Origin: Brenneria roseae subsp. roseae
GTDB taxonomy: Bacteria > Pseudomonadota > Gammaproteobacteria > Enterobacterales > Enterobacteriaceae
DNA: 64,000 bases
NCBI RefSeq assembly: GCF_003115845.1
Contig: NZ_KZ819023.1
Span: 60,920 to 124,919 of the forward strand
Direction: 5' to 3'
This document shows positions 44,214-55,547 of this stretch, in pieces. Each line of letters opens with the position of its first letter. The first letter of the stretch is position 1. The translations under genes and the position numbers were made by a program. The notes under the pieces were generated by a model that saw nothing but the letters and a program-made list of their open reading frames with translations, did no database searches and was not told the origin of the DNA.

Positions 44214-46755
44214 GTCAACCTCTCCTCTCGATTATATTGAGAAATTGCCCCTGTCTGCTGAGCATGCAGGGGCTTTGCGTAAAGATCTATCGCAGTCTGG
44301 TAAAGCCGAACAGGCCGTCTTACATCAGGTATTGTCTGAAGGCGAGCAGGTCAATGGCCTGTCTGAAGAGGATGCCACGTTGAGCTCGGTGAAAACCCGT
44401 CTGGAAATGGCCTGGCCTGATGCGTTAAACGAAGGTAAGCAACTGGGTAAAGACAGAGAAGGGCGGACCACGTTGAAGGCCATGCCGACAATTACCCGAA
44501 CGTCCATGTTTCCGGATATCTGGCGTACCAACCCATTGGTTCGCTGGTGGGAAAGTTTGCTGGGGCGCTCCGTACCTCCTCGTCATCATACCAGCCCTGA
44601 AGAGAGAATCGCGGAAAACCGCTGGCGTATGGTCGGAACGATTCGGCGTTATATTCTGCTGATACTGACGCTGTTCCAGACGGCTATCGCAACGTGGTAC
44701 ATGAAGACTATTCTGCCTTATCAGGGATGGGCGCTGATTGATCCGTTCGAAATGGCCGATCAGCCCTTGATTCGATCGTTAATGCAGATACTGCCCTATG
44801 TTTTGCAAAGCGGCATTCTGGTCCTGTTTGCCGTGCTGTTCTGTTGGGTTTCCGCCGGGTTCTGGACGGCGTTAATGGGCTTCCTGCAACTGCTGATCGG
44901 ACGCGACAAATACAGCATTTCGTCGACTACGGTCGGGGATGAACCGCTTAACCCGGATCATCGTACCGCACTGATCATGCCTATCTGTAATGAAGATGTA
45001 GAGCGTGTGTTTGCGGGTCTGCGCGCCACGTATGAATCTGTGGAAGCGACAGGCATGCTTGAGCACTTTGATATCTATGTGCTGAGCGACAGTAACGATC
45101 CGGATACCTGTGTGGCGGAGCAAAAGGCCTGGATGGAGCTTTGCCGCGATGTGGGGGGAGCAGGGCGTATTTTTTATCGCCGCCGCCGCCGCCGTGTAAA
45201 GCGTAAGAGTGGCAATATTGATGATTTCTGTCGCCGCTGGGGCAGCCAATACAGTTACATGGTGATCCTGGATGCCGACAGCGTCATGAGCGGCGAATGT
45301 CTGACATCACTCGTCAGGCTGATGGAGGCGAATCCAAATGCAGGGATTATCCAGTCTTCACCGAAAGCGTCAGGTATGGATACCCTCTACGCGCGCTGTC
45401 AGCAGTTCGCAACCCGTGTTTATGGACCGCTCTTCACCGCCGGGCTGCATTTCTGGCAATTGGGTGAATCCCATTATTGGGGACATAACGCCATTATTCG
45501 GGTGAAACCGTTTATTGAACACTGTGCGCTGGCTCCGTTGCCAGGCGAAGGATCATTTGCCGGAGCCATCCTTTCCCATGACTTCGTTGAAGCGGCGCTG
45601 ATGCGCCGTGCTGGTTGGGGTGTCTGGATTGCGTATGATCTGCCGGGTAGCTATGAAGAGTTGCCCCCGAATCTGCTGGATGAGCTGAAACGCGACCGCC
45701 GCTGGTGTCATGGCAACCTCATGAACTTCCGGTTGTTCCTGGTTAAAGGGATGCACCCGGTGCACCGTGCCGTATTCCTTACCGGCGTCATGTCTTATCT
45801 GTCAGCGCCGTTATGGTTCATGTTCCTGATGTTGTCGACGGCTTTGCAGGTGGTGCATACCCTGATGGAACCGCAATATTTTCTGCAACCCAGACAGTTA
45901 TTCCCGGTCTGGCCGCAGTGGCGACCCGAACTTGCAATCGCATTATTCTCAACAACGCTGGTACTGCTGTTTCTGCCAAAATTGTTAAGTGTGATTTTGA
46001 TTTGGGCGAAAGGCGCAAAAGCCTATGGCGGCGTGTTGCGCTTATTTATTTCGCTATTGGTGGAAATGCTGTTCTCGGTGCTTCTGGCGCCGGTAAGGAT
46101 GTTGTTTCATACCGTGTTTGTGGTGAGCGCATTCCTTGGATGGTCTGTTCAATGGAATTCACCACAGCGTGATGATGACGCTACTCCGTGGGGTGAAGCC
46201 TTTGTCCGTCACGGTTCCCAGTTGGCCCTGGGGCTGGTCTGGGCCATCGGTATGGCGTGGCTGGATCTGCGCTTCCTGTGGTGGCTGTCGCCGATCGTGT
46301 TCTCATTGATTCTGTCGCCGTTTGTGTCTGTTTACTCCAGCCGTGCTTCGTTGGGGCTTGCTTGTAAGCGTGCCGGATTGTTATTGATCCCGGAAGAATA
46401 CGAACCGCCGCGTGAGCTTGTGGCGACGGATGAATATTGCCAGTTGAATCGCCAACGTAAATTGGAGAATGGGTTCATTCAGGCGGTATTTGACCCTTCC
46501 ATCAATGCGCTTGCCAGTGCGATGGCGACAGCACGTCATCGTTTCAGTCAGGCGATTGAAGATGTTCGCGAACAGCGCGTTCGCGATGCGCTTGGTCGTA
46601 AACCCGAAGAGGTCGGTAATAACCAGCGTTTGGCGTTACTCAGCGATCCGGTCACGATTTCCCGCTTGCATTATCATGTGTGGCAGAAGCCAGAGGAACA
46701 TGCCGAATGGTGTGATTATTATCGGCAATCGCCCGCGCCTTTTATCAAGAGCTAA
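44206..46755 (+). CDS. opgH: OpgH, glucan glucosyltransferase
   Basis: OpgH polymerises UDP-glucose into periplasmic glucan and, in E. coli, also senses UDP-glucose to restrain FtsZ. The 849-residue protein has a cytoplasmic N-terminal part, about eight transmembrane helices and a GT2 catalytic domain. That domain contains the aspartate motifs [19 protein letters not shown] and [14 protein letters not shown] and the [11 protein letters not shown]xxRW-type box. It starts within opgG (ATG at 44206). A terminator follows 20 bp after the stop. Confidence 0.97.
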   Translation: MNKSTSPLDYIEKLPLSAEHAGALRKDLSQSGKAEQAVLHQVLSEGEQVNGLSEEDATLSSVKTRLEMAWPDALNEGKQLGKDREGRTTLKAMPTITRTSMFPDIWRTNPLVRWWESLLGRSVPPRHHTSPEERIAENRWRMVGTIRRYILLILTLFQTAIATWYMKTILPYQGWALIDPFEMADQPLIRSLMQILPYVLQSGILVLFAVLFCWVSAGFWTALMGFLQLLIGRDKYSISSTTVGDEPLNPDHRTALIMPICNEDVERVFAGLRATYESVEATGMLEHFDIYVLSDSNDPDTCVAEQKAWMELCRDVGGAGRIFYRRRRRRVKRKSGNIDDFCRRWGSQYSYMVILDADSVMSGECLTSLVRLMEANPNAGIIQSSPKASGMDTLYARCQQFATRVYGPLFTAGLHFWQLGESHYWGHNAIIRVKPFIEHCALAPLPGEGSFAGAILSHDFVEAALMRRAGWGVWIAYDLPGSYEELPPNLLDELKRDRRWCHGNLMNFRLFLVKGMHPVHRAVFLTGVMSYLSAPLWFMFLMLSTALQVVHTLMEPQYFLQPRQLFPVWPQWRPELAIALFSTTLVLLFLPKLLSVILIWAKGAKAYGGVLRLFISLLVEMLFSVLLAPVRMLFHTVFVVSAFLGWSVQWNSPQRDDDATPWGEAFVRHGSQLALGLVWAIGMAWLDLRFLWWLSPIVFSLILSPFVSVYSSRASLGLACKRAGLLLIPEEYEPPRELVATDEYCQLNRQRKLENGFIQAVFDPSINALASAMATARHRFSQAIEDVREQRVRDALGRKPEEVGNNQRLALLSDPVTISRLHYHVWQKPEEHAEWCDYYRQSPAPFIKS

Positions 46756-46774
46756 CTTTTCTTCGCGTGCATGT

Positions 46775-46804
46775 AAAAAGCAACAGCTTCGGCTGTTGCT
46801 TTTT
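46775..46804 (+). terminator. opgGH terminator
   Basis: AAAAAGCAACAGC, tetraloop TTCG, GCTGTTGCTTTTT. Confidence 0.92.
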
Positions 46805-46865
46805 GTCATTCCTGAACCGAGCCCGGTGGGTACGTCAGTAATTAGCGGGAAATATTCGCTCAGGA

Positions 46866-47645
46866 TTATTTTTCCGCACACACCATGAACATCGGTGTAG
46901 ACGCATAGTTAACGCTTTCCACCTCATCCCATAGTTCCTGACCAACACGCGTATCCAATATGATTTTGTGATAGCCGCACGCCAGCAGAGCCTGGGCATC
47001 CCACTGCGGACGACGCTCACGGCTGAGCGGTAGTTGCCGGGCAATCGCCTCCATCGCGACGGTATCCGTATTCACGTAGTGATCGTCCAGCCCTAAATAG
47101 CGCGCGTTGGCGCGATCTTCCAGATATCCCTGACGGCTCTTTTCATCGAACAGTTGCAGATACCAGTTGGCATCAAAGTTCAGCAGTCGCCCGCCAGATG
47201 CCAGCACCCGATACCACTCCTGGTATGCCTGTAGCGGGAAGGTAAGGTTCCATGTCACATTGCGGGTGACAATCAAATCAAACTGATGGTCGTCAAACGG
47301 CAAGGTATGAACATCGGCAGAAACAAAATCCACCTGTACGCCATAGTGCGCCGCATTACCACGAGCCTGTGCCAGCATGGCTTCCGTCATGTCCACCGCG
47401 GTGACGCGATGCCCAGCCTGCGCCAGCATGACAGCAAAAAAACCGGGGCCGGTGCCGATATCCAGCACCTTCATGATCGGTTTGGCGGGGGCATATTCCT
47501 GAATTTTTTTCAGCCAGAGCGTACGCTTGGCGCTAACCAGTTCGGCGGCGTTGAGTTGGCTGTAATCGGCGGCGCGATGTGTCCAGTAGCGTTGCACATC
47601 GTGGTTTAATGTGTGTGGGGGATTATCGACAAGAAGCTGACTCAC
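46866..47645 (-). CDS. class I SAM-dependent methyltransferase
   Basis: The 259-residue cytoplasmic protein has the SAM-binding motifs of the UbiE/BioC type. Motif I is MKVLDIGTGPGFFAV (from about residue 58), the acidic post I is VTAVDMTEAML, and FDLIVTRNVTWNL and LASGGRLLNFDANW follow. The C-terminal part, RRPQWDAQALLACGYH, gives no substrate hint. The start is GTG at 47645. It is convergent with opgH and has no operon partner. It may methylate a small molecule; the target is unknown. Confidence 0.85.
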   Translation of the reverse strand: MSQLLVDNPPHTLNHDVQRYWTHRAADYSQLNAAELVSAKRTLWLKKIQEYAPAKPIMKVLDIGTGPGFFAVMLAQAGHRVTAVDMTEAMLAQARGNAAHYGVQVDFVSADVHTLPFDDHQFDLIVTRNVTWNLTFPLQAYQEWYRVLASGGRLLNFDANWYLQLFDEKSRQGYLEDRANARYLGLDDHYVNTDTVAMEAIARQLPLSRERRPQWDAQALLACGYHKIILDTRVGQELWDEVESVNYASTPMFMVCAEK

Positions 47646-47885
47646 TCGGGTATCCTGTTATCCATCGTCAGGCCGCATGTGTTATACCATCAGCGCAATA
47701 CCACCAGCCAAACGGAAAGGTTGTGATTGTGGTGCCAACTTATAACAGATTGACGCGTGTGATTTAACCGGAATGTATGAAATTTTCATAGAAACTCATA
47801 CATTTTTGATCTGGTATAATTATTAACAATGCAAGCATACCTGTTTGCGGTATGGATTCCGGTTGAGATGGCCGTGATGAAAAAA

Positions 47886-49112
47886 TTAATCACCCGGTAA
47901 TTCAAGCTTTGATGGTCGACGTTGCAAACTTCGCCAGGAATAGATGACGTTGATCAGGACGATCAGCGCCGTTACGATAAATACCGCACGGAAGCCGTAA
48001 GTGGCTGAAATGGATGCGCCGATGATTGGTCCTGTCACGTTTCCGATATCACGAAATGACTGGTTATAGCTGAAAATTCGTCCGGCGACCTGATTGGAGG
48101 AATGATAAATCAACAGCGTTTGTACGGCCGGAAGTAGCGCGCCGTCCGCCGCCCCCAATAAAAAACGCAGTATACCCAGTTGCCAGGGATTCTGAACAAA
48201 AGCCATGGGAATGAGCAGCAGAACAGACAGAATCAGCATGGCGATGAGAACACGCTCCGGACCAATCTTATCGCCCAGTTTGCCGAGTCTGGGGGCGCTG
48301 AGCAGGGCTGACACGCCGGGAATAGCGGCGATCATGCCGCTGATAAAGGCCAGATTTTGCGTCGTACCGGCCAGATCGCGAACAAACAGCGTAAGAATGG
48401 GAGAAACCGACCCTGTCGCAACCTGAATAATTAATGTCGTCATAAATAGACTTAAAATCAGTCTGGGGTTCTTCAGGGATATCATGACCTGACGACCGCT
48501 GAGCATGTCTTTTTTACGTACTGAGGTAAAACGTTCCTGCACGAATAGCAACGTGATTAAGAAACAGATAAACAGCACGCTGGCAGTGATGAAAAAGACA
48601 GGCCGTAATCCATATATATCAGCCAGATACCCGCCGATCAGCGGGCCGATTAGTGCGCCGCTTACGGCGCCTGTTGATAGTGTTCCCAGCGCCCAGCCAC
48701 TTTTATTGCGCGGAACCTGTGTGGCGATCAGGGCGTTTGCATTGGGAACAAAGCCCCCCAGAATGCCAAGCGCAGCCCGGAGGCACAGGAATTGCCAGAT
48801 GTTTTGCGCCCATCCCATCAGGATCATGACAATACACATACCTAATGCTGAACGCAGCAGCATCAGTTTGCGGCCTTTGCGATCGGCCAGCCGTCCCCAG
48901 AAGGGGGAGGCGATGGCGGAAAAGAGAAACGTAATACTGAAAACAATTCCGGACCACATGTTCAGCGCGCTATGGCCCGTGATGCCGAGCTGTTCGATAT
49001 AGAGGGGGAGAAACGGCATGACAAGGCTGAATGCGGCACCGGTGAAAAAGCAACCCAGCCAGGTGACATAAAGGTTGCGCTTCCAGTCAATCGGTTCCGT
49101 TTCTGGTGTCAT
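47886..49112 (-). CDS. mdtG: MdtG, MFS multidrug efflux transporter
   Basis: The 408-residue inner membrane protein is a 12-helix major facilitator closely similar to E. coli MdtG (YceE). It has the MFS motif [14 protein letters not shown] between helices 2 and 3 and [20 protein letters not shown] in helix 5. MdtG exports fosfomycin and deoxycholate in E. coli and is induced by MarA/SoxS. No marbox was convincing in the upstream sequence. It lies upstream of the SAM methyltransferase gene on the same strand with a 240-bp gap. Confidence 0.95.
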   Translation of the reverse strand: MTPETEPIDWKRNLYVTWLGCFFTGAAFSLVMPFLPLYIEQLGITGHSALNMWSGIVFSITFLFSAIASPFWGRLADRKGRKLMLLRSALGMCIVMILMGWAQNIWQFLCLRAALGILGGFVPNANALIATQVPRNKSGWALGTLSTGAVSGALIGPLIGGYLADIYGLRPVFFITASVLFICFLITLLFVQERFTSVRKKDMLSGRQVMISLKNPRLILSLFMTTLIIQVATGSVSPILTLFVRDLAGTTQNLAFISGMIAAIPGVSALLSAPRLGKLGDKIGPERVLIAMLILSVLLLIPMAFVQNPWQLGILRFLLGAADGALLPAVQTLLIYHSSNQVAGRIFSYNQSFRDIGNVTGPIIGASISATYGFRAVFIVTALIVLINVIYSWRSLQRRPSKLELPGD

Positions 49113-49286
49113 AATTTTCCGAATATGTTATTGCTATTTTTAGATGAGAAGCGAGCGATAAGGCAAAAATATTGCATAGCAGGTAATAAATTCAGTATGG
49201 AGCGCTTACCGAAAATCGGCAAGGCGAACATGCCGGATTAGCAAGAATCGTACAATTTTTCAGTGAGATGCTGCTGGGGGAAAACA

Positions 49287-49311
49287 CCCTCCACGACAAT
49301 ATCATGGAGGG
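49287..49311 (-). terminator. possible terminator hairpin after lpxL
   Basis: CCCTCCA and TGGAGGG pair over an 11-nt loop, just past the lpxL stop. Confidence 0.45.
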
Positions 49312-49324
49312 ATAAACCGGGACG

Positions 49325-50245
49325 TTAATACAGTGAAGGTTCGCCTTCCGGACGTGTTTTAAAACGACGGTGCAGCCACATGTACTGATCGGGGGCTACC
49401 AGAATATTCTGCTCAATGATTTTGTTCATCCACGCTGCGGTTGTCGTTTCGTTTTCCACGGGAATATCCAGTTCCGCTGGCTGGATCAGCAGTTCGTATC
49501 CTTTCCCGTTCGGTAAACGATGGGGAACGAAAGGCACGATAGCCGGACGTGCCGATTTAGCCAGCATATAGCTTCCTACCGTGGTTGCCGCTTTATCTAC
49601 CGCAAACAGCGGAACGAATACGCTGCTGCGCGGGCCATAATCATGATCCGGTGCGTACCAGATAATTTCGCCTTGTTTCAGCGCCCGAATCATACCTTTC
49701 AGATCCTTACGGTCTAGCATGGATTTATTAGATCGCAGCCTTCCCCAGGTCTGGAGCCAGTCAATGAGTTTATTATCGTTGGGGCGATAAACACCGATGC
49801 CCGCGTTTTTAATGCCGAAGATACGCGCACCAAGCTCCAGCGTCAGAAAATGCAGGCCGATAAGCAGAATGCCGCGGTTTTGTTGCCGTAAGGTTTCTAT
49901 ATGCTCAAGACCTTTGATGGTGAACCAGCGTTCAATACGCCAATCCGGCCAGAACCATGCCATACCGGTTTCAAGTACGCCCATACCAACGGCCTCGAAA
50001 TTTTTCCTGACCAGTTCGTTTCGCTCGACCAACGGCATATCGGGGAAGCAGAGTTCAATATTCCGGGTCGTAATCTCGACACGACGCGGTAACAGACGTA
50101 TGGAAAGGTGACCGAGTCGGGTACCTATCCAGTACAGCACGGGATAAGGCAACAGAACGACGAGATAAAGAATACCGATACCTAGCCAGGTTACCCAGTA
50201 ACGCGGGTGTAAAAGTGAACGATTAAAAGAAGGGATCTGTGTCAT
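49325..50245 (-). CDS. lpxL: LpxL (HtrB), Kdo2-lipid IVA lauroyltransferase
   Basis: LpxL adds the first secondary acyl chain (laurate) to Kdo2-lipid IVA at the inner membrane. The 306-residue protein has one N-terminal membrane anchor ([18 protein letters not shown]). The acyltransferase motif HX4E is His132/Glu137 ([12 protein letters not shown]). [35 protein letters not shown] and the final [13 protein letters not shown] are conserved. It is a single gene between mdtG and the old yellow enzyme. Confidence 0.97.
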   Translation of the reverse strand: MTQIPSFNRSLLHPRYWVTWLGIGILYLVVLLPYPVLYWIGTRLGHLSIRLLPRRVEITTRNIELCFPDMPLVERNELVRKNFEAVGMGVLETGMAWFWPDWRIERWFTIKGLEHIETLRQQNRGILLIGLHFLTLELGARIFGIKNAGIGVYRPNDNKLIDWLQTWGRLRSNKSMLDRKDLKGMIRALKQGEIIWYAPDHDYGPRSSVFVPLFAVDKAATTVGSYMLAKSARPAIVPFVPHRLPNGKGYELLIQPAELDIPVENETTTAAWMNKIIEQNILVAPDQYMWLHRRFKTRPEGEPSLY

Positions 50246-50498
50246 GGCCTTAGTATCAACATTTCGGTGCTAATCAGTACACACCGTTAAAAAGAAAAGA
50301 ATGAATAAAGTTTTTGCTCAGCAGGATAGATTATTGCGGTAGTTTCCTGAGAAAACAAATCAGCAACGTGTTTCAGCCTGATTTTTATACAAAAAGTGGC
50401 TAATGATTAATCACTCCATCTCCTGAAGGGGGTTTTTGACCTTTGGTGACATTGCTTAGGTGGTGATCTGGCGACCCGTCAGGATCGCCAGACGGGCA

Positions 50499-51593
50499 TT
50501 AGCGCTTAAATATGCCTTTGACGTAGCGTGGCTCACTACGCCAGTACTGCGGAGGCGCGCTCACCTGGGCCCCCAGTCTGGCTGCCGCATGCCACGGCCA
50601 GCGTGGGTTGAACAGGATGGCTCGAGCCAACCCGACGGCATCGGCTTCGCCCGTTGCGACAATGGCTTCAGCCTGTTCGGGCTCGGTGATGAGTCCGACC
50701 GCGATAGTGGTAATCCCGACTTCCTGCTTAATGCGCTGGGCATAGGGAACCTGATAGTTTGGCCCCGGATGAATTTGCTGTTTTGCAGACAGCCCGCCGC
50801 TGGAGACATGAATAAAATCACAGCCTAATTCATGCAATGCTTTACTGAGTTGGATGGATTGCGCCAAATCCCAGCCGCCTTCAACGCCATCGGTTGCCGA
50901 AATTCGCACGCCTACCGCTTTATGGGCGGGGAAGACGTCGCGTACCGCTTGATAAATCTCTAACACCAGACGCTGGCGGTTCTGTAATGAGCCGCCATAT
51001 TCATCCGTACGCTGATTGGCCAGCGGAGACAGGAACTGATGCAGCAAATAGCCGTGAGCGGCGTGGAGTTCTATCAGATCAAAACCGAGACGGTCTGCAC
51101 GTTTTGCCGCGTTGACAAAGGCCGCCGTCAACTCACGAATCTGCGGTAGCGACATCGCCTGCGGGGCGGCGTCAGTGTCATTGTAAGGGATATCCGAGGG
51201 CGCCACTGTCTGCCATCCGCCTTGATCTGAACGTAAAAACGCGCGTCCCCCCCAGGGAACATCTGTTGATGCTTTACGTCCGGCATGCGCAAGCTGGATC
51301 CCCAGCGGCATATCTGAATAGCGTTTTACCGCCTGGATGACCGGTGCGAGTGCCTGCTCGGTGACATCATCCCATAATCCCAGATCGCTGGGGGAGATGC
51401 GGCCTTCCGGTACGACTGACGTTGCTTCAATGATTAACAACCCTGCACCAGAATGCGAAAGGTTTCCCAGATGCATTGTGTGCCACGCGGTTGCCTTACC
51501 CTCATCTGCGGAATATTGGCACATTGGCGCAATGATAATGCGATTAGGTAGCGTAAGCTTACCAAGCGAGACGGGAGAGAATAGCTGACTCAT
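50499..51593 (-). CDS. Old Yellow Enzyme, YqjM/XenA-type NADH:flavin oxidoreductase
   Basis: The 364-residue FMN-dependent ene-reductase has the thermophilic-like OYE hallmarks: Cys25 and Tyr27 in APMCQYSADEG, the QLAHAGRK histidine, and ELHAAHGYLLHQFLSP. YGGSLQNRQRLVLEI and GLARAILFNPRWPW bind the FMN. The ATG at 51593 gives the family N-terminus SQLFSPVSLG; the longer frame to 51683 adds unrelated residues. Likely substrates are electrophilic alkenes and nitro compounds, as for YqjM. A regulator is not adjacent. Confidence 0.93.
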   Translation of the reverse strand: MSQLFSPVSLGKLTLPNRIIIAPMCQYSADEGKATAWHTMHLGNLSHSGAGLLIIEATSVVPEGRISPSDLGLWDDVTEQALAPVIQAVKRYSDMPLGIQLAHAGRKASTDVPWGGRAFLRSDQGGWQTVAPSDIPYNDTDAAPQAMSLPQIRELTAAFVNAAKRADRLGFDLIELHAAHGYLLHQFLSPLANQRTDEYGGSLQNRQRLVLEIYQAVRDVFPAHKAVGVRISATDGVEGGWDLAQSIQLSKALHELGCDFIHVSSGGLSAKQQIHPGPNYQVPYAQRIKQEVGITTIAVGLITEPEQAEAIVATGEADAVGLARAILFNPRWPWHAAARLGAQVSAPPQYWRSEPRYVKGIFKR

Positions 51594-51822
51594 AGTGACG
51601 ACCTTAGATTGTGGTTTTCTCATGAGATCTGGAGGCGTGCTTTCCAGGTTAAAAGCATAATGCTCGGCGTATAATGTGATCACTATTCCATATTCCGCCT
51701 ATAATTTCACGCCCTGACATCGGCTATACGATCGGGTATGATGCCGGCGGTTTTGTCCGTCAGGTCGAATTCAGGCGGCGAAAAGCAATAATTCATCTCA
51801 ATGAAGACAGGAAAAGTACACC

Positions 51823-52890
51823 ATGCCAGTGTTACATAACCGGGTTTCCAATGAGGAACTGAGGACGCGTATGCTTGCGGAAACCGAGCCGCGTACCACG
51901 GTCTCCTTCTATAAATATTTTACGATTGATGAGCCGCAGGCATTTCGCGATCGTCTGTATATTCAATTTGAGCAGTTGAAAGTGTTTGGGCGCGTTTACA
52001 TTGCATCGGAAGGCATCAATGCGCAAATCAGCGTTCCCAATAATCAATTTGATGCGTTTAAATCGACACTGTTCAATATGCATCCTGCGCTTGACCAAAT
52101 CCGGTTGAATGTAGCATTGGACGATGACGGTAAATCGTTCTGGGTGCTGCGCATGAAAGTCCGCGATCGTATTGTGGCGGATGGTATTGACGATCCGACA
52201 TTTAATCCGGCAAATGTGGGGCAGTATCTGAAAGCTGAGCAGGTCAACGCGATGGCGGATGATCCGAACACGTTATTCGTTGATATGCGAAATCACTATG
52301 AATACGAAGTCGGGCATTTTGAAAATGCGCTGGAGATTCCTTCCGATACGTTTCGTGAACAGCTCCCTATGGCGGTAGAAATGCTGGATAATGAGCGTGA
52401 CAAAAATATCGTCATGTACTGCACCGGGGGAATTCGTTGTGAAAAGGCGAGTGCTTACATGCTGCATCATGGCTTTCAACATGTTTACCATGTTGAAGGC
52501 GGCATCATTGAATATGCTCGTCAGGCAAAAGCGAGAGGATTACCGCTGAAGTTTGTTGGTAAAAATTTCGTTTTTGATGAGCGCATGGGCGAGCGTATTT
52601 CCGACGATGTTATCGCCCATTGTCATCAGTGCGGCGCCCCCTGTGATAGCCACACAAACTGTCGTAACGAAGGTTGCCATTTGCTGTTTATTCAGTGTCC
52701 GTCTTGTGCTGAAAAATACCAAGGATGTTGTAGCGCCCACTGCCAGGAAGAGATGAAACTGCCTTTGGAAGAACAGAGAGCAAAGCGTAGCGGTCGTGAA
52801 AACGGGATGAAAATCTTTAATAAATCGAAAGGATTATTGAGGTCGACTTTACATATCCCTTCTCCATCGATCGATAAGAATCAGGATTAA
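51823..52890 (+). CDS. trhO: TrhO, tRNA uridine(34) hydroxylase
   Basis: TrhO (YceA) uses O2 to form 5-hydroxyuridine at wobble position 34 in tRNA. The 355-residue protein has an N-terminal acylphosphatase-like part and a rhodanese domain with [20 protein letters not shown]. The catalytic cysteine is in [15 protein letters not shown]-terminal Cys-rich region holds [14 protein letters not shown] and [12 protein letters not shown]. Length and order match E. coli (350). AAGACAGGAAAAG lies upstream. The stop codon overlaps the start of a 112-bp palindrome. Confidence 0.96.
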   Translation: MPVLHNRVSNEELRTRMLAETEPRTTVSFYKYFTIDEPQAFRDRLYIQFEQLKVFGRVYIASEGINAQISVPNNQFDAFKSTLFNMHPALDQIRLNVALDDDGKSFWVLRMKVRDRIVADGIDDPTFNPANVGQYLKAEQVNAMADDPNTLFVDMRNHYEYEVGHFENALEIPSDTFREQLPMAVEMLDNERDKNIVMYCTGGIRCEKASAYMLHHGFQHVYHVEGGIIEYARQAKARGLPLKFVGKNFVFDERMGERISDDVIAHCHQCGAPCDSHTNCRNEGCHLLFIQCPSCAEKYQGCCSAHCQEEMKLPLEEQRAKRSGRENGMKIFNKSKGLLRSTLHIPSPSIDKNQD

Positions 52891-53001
52891 AGCCCTTTCG
52901 CGATGAAATAATGCTGCTCGTTTAAGGCTTGGGTTACCTGTGGCGGTCCGCAAGTAAATCCACGCTTAAGTGAACGGCATTATTTCGCTATGAAAGGGCT
53001 T
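52890..53001. repeat. 112-bp imperfect palindromic element
   Basis: AAGCCCTTTCGCGATGAAAT at the left pairs with the right end TTTCGCTATGAAAGGGCTT; both arms run about 25 bp with a few mismatches. Inner parts (CGTTTAAGGCTTGGG and CCACGCTTAAGTGAACG) pair in turn around GGCGGTCCG. The whole folds as one long hairpin placed exactly at the trhO stop and 31 bp before yceI. It may be a small miniature-element-like repeat, and it could also act as a bidirectional terminator. Confidence 0.75.
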
Positions 53002-53032
53002 GTCCGGTACGCCCGGCGGCAGTGTTCGCCTT

Positions 53033-53611
53033 TTATTTTTGGCGAATACCCTCAACGGAGATAATCAATTCCACTTCCTGAGATGCAGGCCCCAGATCGG
53101 TGGTAATGTTGAAGTCTTTCAGCTTGATGGTGCCTTCAGCTTCAAAACCGGCACGGTAGTTACCCCATGGGTCATCACCTTGGCCAATCAGCTTGGCTTC
53201 CAGCGTTACTGGTTTTGTGACGCCGTTCAGGGTCAGATTACCCGTAATATCGAATTCATCGCCGTCTTTTTTCACTTCCGTGGACGTAAATGTCGCTTGC
53301 GGATGTTGGGATACGTTCAGAAAATCCGCGCTGCGGAGGTGCTTATCACGTTCAGCGTGATTGGTATCAACGCTGTTGGTATTGATCGTGACATTGACCT
53401 TGTCGGACGCAGGGTTATTTTCATCAAACGTGAAAGAACCATCGAAATCATTAAAGCTGCCGTAAAGCCAGCTATAGCCCAGATGTTTAATGCGGAATTC
53501 GATAAACGCGTGCTGGCCTTCTTTATCAAACTTGTAATCTGCCGCCAGTGCAGAGCTGGCGGAAGCAAGCAAAGAAAGGGCCGTCAGGCTCAGTAGTGTT
53601 TTTTTCAGCAT
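53033..53611 (-). CDS. yceI: YceI, periplasmic lipid-binding-like protein
   Basis: The 192-residue protein has a signal peptide (about 1-23, ending ASSALA) and a YceI lipocalin-like beta barrel. It has [26 protein letters not shown]-like [11 protein letters not shown] and [20 protein letters not shown]. Homologues bind polyisoprenoid lipids. It lies 26 bp after yceJ on the same strand, forming the yceJ-yceI operon. Confidence 0.95.
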   Translation of the reverse strand: MLKKTLLSLTALSLLASASSALAADYKFDKEGQHAFIEFRIKHLGYSWLYGSFNDFDGSFTFDENNPASDKVNVTINTNSVDTNHAERDKHLRSADFLNVSQHPQATFTSTEVKKDGDEFDITGNLTLNGVTKPVTLEAKLIGQGDDPWGNYRAGFEAEGTIKLKDFNITTDLGPASQEVELIISVEGIRQK

Positions 53612-53637
53612 AGTGTTTTCTCCATAAATCCAGAAAG

Positions 53638-54192
53638 TTAAGAGATGTTGCGACCCAACATCCGTTTCAACGTCGTATCACCATCTATAAAGTGGTGTTT
53701 TAATGCGGCTAAACCGTGCAGTGCTGAGAGAGCCACCACCACCCAGGCGAGATAAAGATGCACGGTGCCTGCGACATCGGCTTGATCCGTCAAACCGCTT
53801 AATGTGGCCGGAACAGAGAACCAGCCAAAAACTGAAATAGGTTGTCCTTCTGCGGTAGAGATCAGATAGCCGCTGACTAAAATTCCCAATAACACAACGT
53901 ACAGGGTGATATGCGCCAGCGTGGCGCTGATGCGGGTAAGCGCAGAATAGCTGCTTAGCGGTGCAGGCGGCGGGGAGAAAAAACGCCAGACAATGCGGAA
54001 AATGATCACAGCAAACAACAGGATCCCGATGCTTTTATGAATTTCGGGAGCGCGGTGATACCACACGTCGTAGTATCCCAGTGTTACCATCCAGAGTCCT
54101 AACGCAAACATGCCATAAATCGTCAACGCGGATATCCAGTGCAGAAGGATGCTGACATGCCCATAACGGGACGAGGTATTGCGCCAAAGCAT
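53638..54192 (-). CDS. yceJ: cytochrome b561 family protein YceJ
   Basis: The 184-residue inner membrane protein has four transmembrane segments with the haem-ligating histidines of cytochrome b561 ([47 protein letters not shown] and [20 protein letters not shown]). It likely moves electrons for the YceI partner. It is the first gene of yceJ-yceI. Confidence 0.93.
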   Translation of the reverse strand: MLWRNTSSRYGHVSILLHWISALTIYGMFALGLWMVTLGYYDVWYHRAPEIHKSIGILLFAVIIFRIVWRFFSPPPAPLSSYSALTRISATLAHITLYVVLLGILVSGYLISTAEGQPISVFGWFSVPATLSGLTDQADVAGTVHLYLAWVVVALSALHGLAALKHHFIDGDTTLKRMLGRNIS

Positions 54193-54633
54193 GGTGATAG
54201 CTCCTTATATAGATAACGTGATCAACTTTGTAAAAATTAAACATGAAAAAAAACAGATGCAAAACAAAATTTCAAAACATTACAATACTGTAACGTTGAA
54301 CAATTTTTTTGAATTTAAAATCATATTTTATTCAATGTAATCAACATAGATGACAGGAAAATAAACCTTTAATCACGAATCATTTCAACGGATAAAGACG
54401 GGTAAAAGCATCCCGATGATTAAACTTCCCGATTTATAATTATTTATTAGCTGAATAATGATGCAGTTAGTGATTATTGGTTATGCAGTCGCGGAGGAGA
54501 AATTCAGCGGTGTAAAGTAGGGCGTAAACACCCTGCTCAAAATAACAACACCGCCATGAAGGCGGTGTTGTTATTAAGCATGTAATGAGATAAATCTGGT
54601 ATTGGAAAAAATATTAACAAACAATATCAACAA
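54193..54633. other. 440-bp AT-rich spacer upstream of yceJ
   Basis: It contains no gene. The only structure is the hairpin at 54541-54575. Otherwise it is AT-rich with scattered TAAT runs and no recognised operator. Confidence 0.45.
54541..54575 (-). terminator. perfect hairpin downstream of bssS
   Basis: AATAACAACACCGCC and GGCGGTGTTGTTATT form a perfect 15-bp stem around ATGAA. On the minus strand the arm ends in a UUGUUAUU tract. Confidence 0.8.
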
Positions 54634-54888
54634 CTAATGTTTACGGTAGTCACTGGACTGACAATCGGTTGATTCAATTTTAGCAATGCCTGCTTCAAGT
54701 ATGTATATCAATTGCCTTGCCACATCTGTTGTCAACCATAGCGTACGGTCAACTTGCGCTTTGTCTGGTGTTTGATCCGCGGTGGATAAATAGTGTAAAC
54801 GGATCATCATGGCATCATAACTGTCAACGGTGCTGATGTCCCAACCTACAAGAGGATGCGTCTGAATAACTTCATCTTTTCTATCCAT
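54634..54888 (-). CDS. bssS: BssS, biofilm regulator
   Basis: The 84-residue protein equals E. coli BssS in size and in its MDRKDEVIQTHPLVGWDIST start. BssS represses biofilm through indole and AI-2 pathways in E. coli. The rest, PDKAQVDRTLWLTTDVARQL and IYILEAGIAKIES, is conserved. AAGGGGTATTT precedes the ATG. It is monocistronic between a hairpin and a 220-bp gap. Confidence 0.93.
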   Translation of the reverse strand: MDRKDEVIQTHPLVGWDISTVDSYDAMMIRLHYLSTADQTPDKAQVDRTLWLTTDVARQLIYILEAGIAKIESTDCQSSDYRKH

Positions 54889-55108
54889 AAATACCCCTTA
54901 TTGACTAGTTACTAACATGAGTGACTAACGAGGTTTAAGGCGGCTTCTTATTTAGAAGAGCAATATTAGTATATCGTTGCTTATTTAATTTATGGAAAAT
55001 ATTTTCAATTTTTCTGCAAAAAACTTTATGAACAAAAATTAAAACGTTTGGGACGAATACGTTTTAGCCCCAAACGATAACACAAGAGGAAAAGAAATGA
55101 TGAAAAAA

Positions 55109-55366
55109 CTACTCGGTATTTAAACCGGCATTTTTCTCTAAGGTGGCGGCAAACCGGGCAAGATGTTTTTTCATCACCGGGTCGCGGTTTTCGTTTTGCG
55201 ATTCTAACTTCAGATTGTGGATCATCAATTGGTTTGATTTTTCGTCAAGACAGAACACCAGAGATGAAAAAGCAAGCTCCAGAACATCAATTTTTCGCTG
55301 CTGTTCAGCGATTAATTCCAGCAGTTCACCAAATGTCATTGCTTCTTCTGGTTTTTCAACTGTCAT
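55109..55366 (-). CDS. small coiled-coil protein, possibly IraP-like
   Basis: The 85-residue protein is one long helical region: FGELLELIAEQQRKIDVLEL then AFSSLVFCLDEKSNQLMIHN and VMKKHLARFAATLEKN. Hydrophobic heptads suggest a coiled coil. Its plan resembles IraP (sigma-S anti-adapter) and YecF (DUF2594), neither of which I can confirm. The ATG at 55366 has GGGGG upstream; an ATG at 55384 would add six residues. If it is IraP-like it would protect RpoS from ClpXP via RssB. Confidence 0.5.
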   Translation of the reverse strand: MTVEKPEEAMTFGELLELIAEQQRKIDVLELAFSSLVFCLDEKSNQLMIHNLKLESQNENRDPVMKKHLARFAATLEKNAGLNTE

Positions 55367-55547
55367 AATAGGTACCCCCGTCATAACACAATGGCGAAAT
55401 GCCTATATCAATTTACTGCACATTATCGGGTATAATTTATCATTCTGCCGAGGTTTTCAACAAACGGAACACCGTGTTAGCGAGTAAAGCATAGGGCGAA
55501 ACCGTAGAAACCCTATGCACAGACACGCACATTCAGTTTTTTCCTAA

